Assembly (NCBI RefSeq): GCF_041051975.1
Contig: NZ_CP163435.1
Span: 2,790,001 to 2,854,000, forward strand
Length of the DNA stretch: 64,000 nt
Source of the DNA: Streptomyces sp. R21
GTDB lineage: Bacteria; Actinomycetota; Actinomycetes; Streptomycetales; Streptomycetaceae
Direction of reading: 5' to 3'
Positions 60,608 through 64,000 of the stretch are shown in pieces. The position numbers were made by a program, and so were the translations under genes. The notes beneath the pieces are model-generated. The model was not told where the DNA came from. It searched no databases and worked only from the letters and a program-made list of their open reading frames with translations. How positions within the stretch are numbered: position 1 is the stretch's first letter; each line of letters begins with the position of its first letter.

Positions 60608-62365
60608 GTCGTCGCCCACCCGACTGCACACATCCCAGTTCGCGTCCTTGGACAGCGGGCGGTCGCGAAGAATGTCCCGGGCACGGGCCTCGCCCCAGCT
60701 GGTGGCGTACCAGGGTCCGGGGTCGTTCGCCAGGTCGTCCGCGATGGACCGCAGCGCGCATGAACGCAGCGGCTCCTTCAGCTTGTCGAGGGCCGGTACG
60801 GCGTCGGCGGAAAGGTCGCGCGCGTACGCGAGGTCGAACCTGCCGGTGTCCTCGTACCGCTGGACGTTGCGCTCGGCGATCAGACCGTCGGGCGACAGCA
60901 GCCCGAAGGCGAGCACGCCCGCCGCGGCACTGGCCGCCACGGCTCGCGGCAGCCAGCGGGCACCCCACACCCCGGCCGCCATGATGAGCACGATGACCAG
61001 CCCGAGCCAGAGCTCCACGGCCACCACCGAGACCCTCAGCCGCGTCAGTCCATAGGCCTCCACGTACATGTCCATACGTCGCACCGCCGATGCCACGACA
61101 ACGAGCGCCAGCGCGCACAGAGTTCCCAGCACAGCGCGCACCAGCGTCCGGTCGCGGGCCCCCTCCCGCGGCGCCCAACGCAGGGCGAACACGATGACGA
61201 GGAGGGTCAGCAGCGTGACCATGAGCAGCTGCCAGAACCCCTGCCGCGCGTATTCCGCGTACGTCTGGCCGGTCTCCTTCAGTACGGCGTCGTATCCGCC
61301 GAAGAGCACGGCGAGCTGGACGGCGTTGAAGGCCGCGAAGAGCACGGTCAGCACGATCAGCGGCAACGCCCACTCGACCCGCCCCCGGGCGCGGCCCTCG
61401 GGCACCTCGACGCGGTCCCACTGGACGGGCGAGGCGGCCGTGTGTGCCGCCGCGAGCGCGCCGACCACGCCGAGCGCGAGGAGCAGGACGCGCCAGGGGC
61501 CGCCGGAGACGGAGGCGTCCGGCACGAGATCGCCGAGCAGATCGGCGAAGGCGGCGTCGGCTCCCGCGAACAGCGCGCCGAAGACCAGGAGGAGGACCGC
61601 GGTCACCGCGAGCGCGCGCAGCACCGGACCGACCCGCCCGCGGGCGCCGCCCGACCGCTCGCGCAGCCCCTGCCAGCCCCAGATGGGGCCGGTGACCAGC
61701 GCGTTGAACAGCCCGATCGGGCCGAGCAGGACGGCGGGCCAGCGCCGTCCGCCGTGCAGGGCGAGCGAGCCCAGCGCGATTGCGGTGACGACGGCCAGGA
61801 ACGACGGCCAGTCGGCGTCCCGCAGAGCGGGCACGGCCAGCAGGGCCAGCCCGCCGATGCCCCAGACGAGCGTCCACGCGCGCGGGAGCCTGCCCGCGTC
61901 CTGGGCGGCGAAATACGCGGCGAGCGCGGCCGGGATCGCGACCAGGAGGAGGTTGACCGCAAGGCCCTCCCCCAGGAGCAGCATGCTCAGCACCCCGGTG
62001 GCGAGCGCGGCCCACAGGGTGGCTGTCCGCACCGGGGCCGGTTCCTCGACCCGGAGACCGGCCAGCCAGGGCGTGGGCGCCACGGACGGATGGTCCCAGT
62101 CGTCGCCCACAGTCGCCGCGGTCCCCGCACCGGCCGAACCGGACCGGGGACGAACCGCGGCACCAGCCGAGCCGGGCCTGGGACCGGTGCCCACACCGGC
62201 CGACCTCGACCCCGGAACCGCGTCCTGCGGCTCGTCCTTCCCCGCAGGCTCCCCGGCGAGCCCGTCGCTCTCGCGCGCATCGCCTTCCTCGGCTCCCGGG
62301 GCCTTCCCCTTCAACCGTGCCCGCTCGGGATCTGTCGGCTCGGGCGTGGACGGTATGTCGGACAC
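60593..62365 (-). CDS. DUF4153 multi-spanning membrane protein
   Basis: 590 residues from GTG 62365 with a GGGAGG site. A disordered acidic/Gly-rich N-terminus (about 1-105) precedes 12 or so membrane helices (about 110-505), with the family segments FGGYDAVLKETGQTYAEYARQGFWQLLMVTLLTLL and RMDMYVEAYGLTRLRVSV in the second half. The extracytoplasmic C-terminal part (about 510-590) includes two cysteines. DUF4153/DUF4173 proteins have no established role. The gene's 3' end is part of a tandem duplication. Confidence 0.9.
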   Translation of the reverse strand: MSDIPSTPEPTDPERARLKGKAPGAEEGDARESDGLAGEPAGKDEPQDAVPGSRSAGVGTGPRPGSAGAAVRPRSGSAGAGTAATVGDDWDHPSVAPTPWLAGLRVEEPAPVRTATLWAALATGVLSMLLLGEGLAVNLLLVAIPAALAAYFAAQDAGRLPRAWTLVWGIGGLALLAVPALRDADWPSFLAVVTAIALGSLALHGGRRWPAVLLGPIGLFNALVTGPIWGWQGLRERSGGARGRVGPVLRALAVTAVLLLVFGALFAGADAAFADLLGDLVPDASVSGGPWRVLLLALGVVGALAAAHTAASPVQWDRVEVPEGRARGRVEWALPLIVLTVLFAAFNAVQLAVLFGGYDAVLKETGQTYAEYARQGFWQLLMVTLLTLLVIVFALRWAPREGARDRTLVRAVLGTLCALALVVVASAVRRMDMYVEAYGLTRLRVSVVAVELWLGLVIVLIMAAGVWGARWLPRAVAASAAAGVLAFGLLSPDGLIAERNVQRYEDTGRFDLAYARDLSADAVPALDKLKEPLRSCALRSIADDLANDPGPWYATSWGEARARDILRDRPLSKDANWDVCSRVGDDVTYR

Positions 62366-62615
62366 GGGACCCCCTCCCAGCCGGCCCGTACGCAGCCCGT
62401 GGCACGCCTCGGCGGCGGAGGGCTGGTGCTGGTGACCGGTATCTCGTCGGCGTGCGCCCGGCATGATCAACAGGCGGCGTGGCGGAAAGGGTATCCACGC
62501 GTCGGCCGTGCGGACGCGTCGCAGCGACGCTGTAGCAGGCCTGTGACAGAGACCGGGTTTCGCCGGCGGCAGCAGGTCTCGCGGGCAGAGACACCTCCCC
62601 GACGGTCGTACGACG

Positions 62616-63521
62616 CTAGGCGGGCACCGGCGCCCAGTCGGGCAGCGCCTCCGTCTGGTCCAGCCACGTACCCGGCGGCGCCCCCGCCTTGCCCGCGGCG
62701 ACCACGCCGCCCACGATGGCGCAGGTCGTGTCCATGTCGCCGCCCACCTGGGCAGTCGCCCAGAACGCCTCTTCGAAGTCACCCAGTACCCGGGCCGCCG
62801 ACCAGAGTGCGAACGGCACCGTGTCGTGCGCCGTCGTACGCCGTCCACAGCCCAGTACGGCGGCGACCGTCCCGGCGTCTCCGTAGTCGAGCATGTCGCG
62901 GGCGCGCCGCAGCCCCGCGCCCACTGCACTGCGCGGGACGAGCGCGATGACGCCGTCGAGCAGTGCCTCGGCGCTCGGCGGGCCCGCGGGGTCGGCCGCC
63001 AGGGCGGCGGCAGCGGCGACGGCCATGGCGCCGACCACGGCCTCGCGGTGCTGGTGGGTGGGGTATGCCGAGATCTCCGCCTGGTGCGTCGCCTGCTCGG
63101 GATCGTCGGCGTACCAGGCACCGAGGGGGGCGATCCGCATCGCGGCGCCGTTGCCCCACGACCCCTGTCCGTTGAAGAGCTGGGAGGCCAGCTCGCGCCA
63201 GTCGCCGCCCTCCCGGATCAGCCGCAGGAGTCGGTTGACGGCAGGGCCGTAGCCCCGGTCGAAGTCGTGGTGCTCGGCGAAGGAGCGGGCCAGTTCGTCC
63301 TGGTCGATGCGGTGATGGGCGGCCAGAACGGCCACTACGGAGCAGGCCATCTCCGTGTCGTCCGTCCATTGCCAGGGGCCGGGCGGCAGCTCGCGGCGCT
63401 GGAGCAGCGGATAGTTCGCGGGCACGAAGAACTGCGAGCCGAGCGCGTCCCCCACCGCGAGTCCGCGCAGGCTGGCCACGGCGCGGCCCAGGCGCCCATC
63501 GGGAGAGGAGTCAGCGGTCAT
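62616..63521 (-). CDS. ADP-ribosylglycohydrolase family protein
   Basis: 301 residues, ARH superfamily. The two metal-binding sets are visible: WTDDTEMA (about 52-59) and GGDMDTTCAIVGG (about 262-274), which hold two Mg ions at the active site. The start MTADSSPDGRLGRAVASLRGLAVGDALGSQF is typical (GLAVGDALG). It would remove ADP-ribose from proteins, nucleic acids or O-acetyl-ADP-ribose. It sits 250 bases upstream of the DUF4153 gene on the same strand. Confidence 0.92.
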   Translation of the reverse strand: MTADSSPDGRLGRAVASLRGLAVGDALGSQFFVPANYPLLQRRELPPGPWQWTDDTEMACSVVAVLAAHHRIDQDELARSFAEHHDFDRGYGPAVNRLLRLIREGGDWRELASQLFNGQGSWGNGAAMRIAPLGAWYADDPEQATHQAEISAYPTHQHREAVVGAMAVAAAAALAADPAGPPSAEALLDGVIALVPRSAVGAGLRRARDMLDYGDAGTVAAVLGCGRRTTAHDTVPFALWSAARVLGDFEEAFWATAQVGGDMDTTCAIVGGVVAAGKAGAPPGTWLDQTEALPDWAPVPA

Positions 63522-63599
63522 CGCCCTGCCACTCTAATTCGTTGTCGACACGTCCGGCACGGCCGGGTGTGCTCGGACTTGATCTTCACGGTGAGGCGC

Positions 63600-64000
63600 C
63601 TACCCCGTGACCCCGTACGGTTCCGGATCACGCCAGCGTTCGAAGGGGCGGTCGAGGGTGTACCTGCCGTCGCCCCCGAGAACGAGCATCCGCTTCTCGG
63701 CGTTCCCCGGATTCGACAGCGACTCGAAGTCCGCGACCGACCAGTGGAACCAGCGCATGCAGAACAGCCGCATGGCGAGTCCATGGGTCACCAGGAGGAC
63801 GTTCGGCGGGTGGTCGGGCGCCTCGAAGCTGCGGTAGAGGCTCTCCAGGAAGCCGCCGACGCGGTCGTACACGTCGGCACCGGACTCCCCCTGGGCGAAG
63901 CGATAGAAGAAGTGCCCGTAGGCGTCCCGGTACGCCTTCTGAAGGCGTACGTCGTCGCGGTCCTGCCAGTTCCCCCAGTCCTGCTCGCGCAGCCGCGGCT
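63600..64000 (-). CDS. Histidine phosphatase family protein, 5' end outside window
   Basis: At least 133 residues of a phosphoglycerate-mutase-like phosphatase. The first residues in the window read PRLREQDWGNWQDRDD. The second catalytic histidine is in VTHGLAMRLFCMRWF; the N-terminal RHG motif would be beyond the right edge. The FAQGESGADVYDRV segment carries the family's acidic region. The internal ATG at 63872 is not the start because the frame continues upstream. Substrate unknown. Confidence 0.87.
   Translation of the reverse strand, partial: PRLREQDWGNWQDRDDVRLQKAYRDAYGHFFYRFAQGESGADVYDRVGGFLESLYRSFEAPDHPPNVLLVTHGLAMRLFCMRWFHWSVADFESLSNPGNAEKRMLVLGGDGRYTLDRPFERWRDPEPYGVTG

Noticed and set aside
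1..64000. tRNA, rRNA, insertion sequences, phage integrases or attachment sites
   Set aside because: I looked for cloverleaf-like segments, transposase or integrase motifs and long terminal repeats and saw none; a tRNAscan or ISfinder search would be decisive.

Overview
The window is chromosomal core DNA of a Streptomyces-type actinomycete. The evidence is the very high G+C content with G/C-biased third codon positions, frequent GTG/TTG starts, the principal sigma factor HrdB with its lysine/alanine-rich N-terminal region, the sporulation regulator WhiH, the cell-division protein SepH, and a gene order (hemH, sepH, ptsH, parC, parE, hrdB, whiH, rnhB) that, from memory, runs collinear with the descending SCO58xx numbers of S. 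coelicolor. I see no rRNA, tRNA, prophage, insertion sequence or CRISPR array.

Layout. 1-3.6 kb: ferrochelatase (cut by the left edge) faces an MFS transporter and an FAD sugar-lactone oxidase, with an iron-box-like operator between them. 3.5-7.9 kb: a membrane protein with a disordered tail, sepH, a mercaptopyruvate-type sulfurtransferase and a double-VOC protein. 7.9-13.3 kb: a minus-strand run of tdk, a phosphodiesterase, a DUF5998 protein and a large GNAT/acyl-CoA-synthetase-like fusion. 13.4-18.8 kb: HPr (ptsH), a GntR regulator, an M23 peptidase behind a clear c-di-AMP (ydaO) riboswitch, and a catalytic/non-catalytic M16 peptidase pair. 19.1-21.6 kb: parC. 21.6-24.1 kb: a CobW-type metal GTPase, a DUF6082 protein and a small unknown protein.

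24.3-34.2 kb is the most suggestive stretch. Two divergent citrate synthases (one carrying an N-terminal MerR/excisionase-type HTH) share an AT-rich palindromic promoter. Next come a sucrase/ferredoxin-like gene with an iron box abutting its start codon, a CitA/DcuS-type kinase with its CitB-type regulator, a NitT/TauT-type ABC operon, and a second, orphan CitB-type regulator divergent from that operon. Taken together this looks like a carboxylate/iron-responsive locus, although that link is inference.

34.3-38.9 kb: an SSS symporter with its DUF485 partner, then a NarL-type two-component system translationally coupled to a small membrane protein. 39.1-45.8 kb: parE, a small zinc-ribbon protein, a secreted trypsin, hrdB and whiH. 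45.9-52.8 kb: a one-polypeptide ABC ATPase/permease with unusual catalytic residues, a NUDIX-wHTH regulator, a glycogen-debranching-type protein and a DUF4192 protein. 52.9-58.0 kb: recQ fused to a phosphoribosyltransferase-like tail, behind an inverted pair of DnaA boxes; two unknown proteins around a 0.6 kb gene-poor stretch with a two-copy repeat; and rnhB. 58.1-64 kb: a TetR/DHA2-MFS efflux pair with two operators, a DUF4153 membrane protein whose 3' end is tandemly duplicated, an ADP-ribosylglycohydrolase, and a histidine phosphatase cut by the right edge.

Strong bidirectional terminator hairpins separate many convergent genes, and ATGA-type overlaps mark the tight operons. Most of the window is housekeeping DNA. 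The interest lies mainly in regulatory DNA (riboswitch, two iron boxes, DnaA boxes, TetR operators, citrate-synthase palindrome) and in unusual domain fusions.
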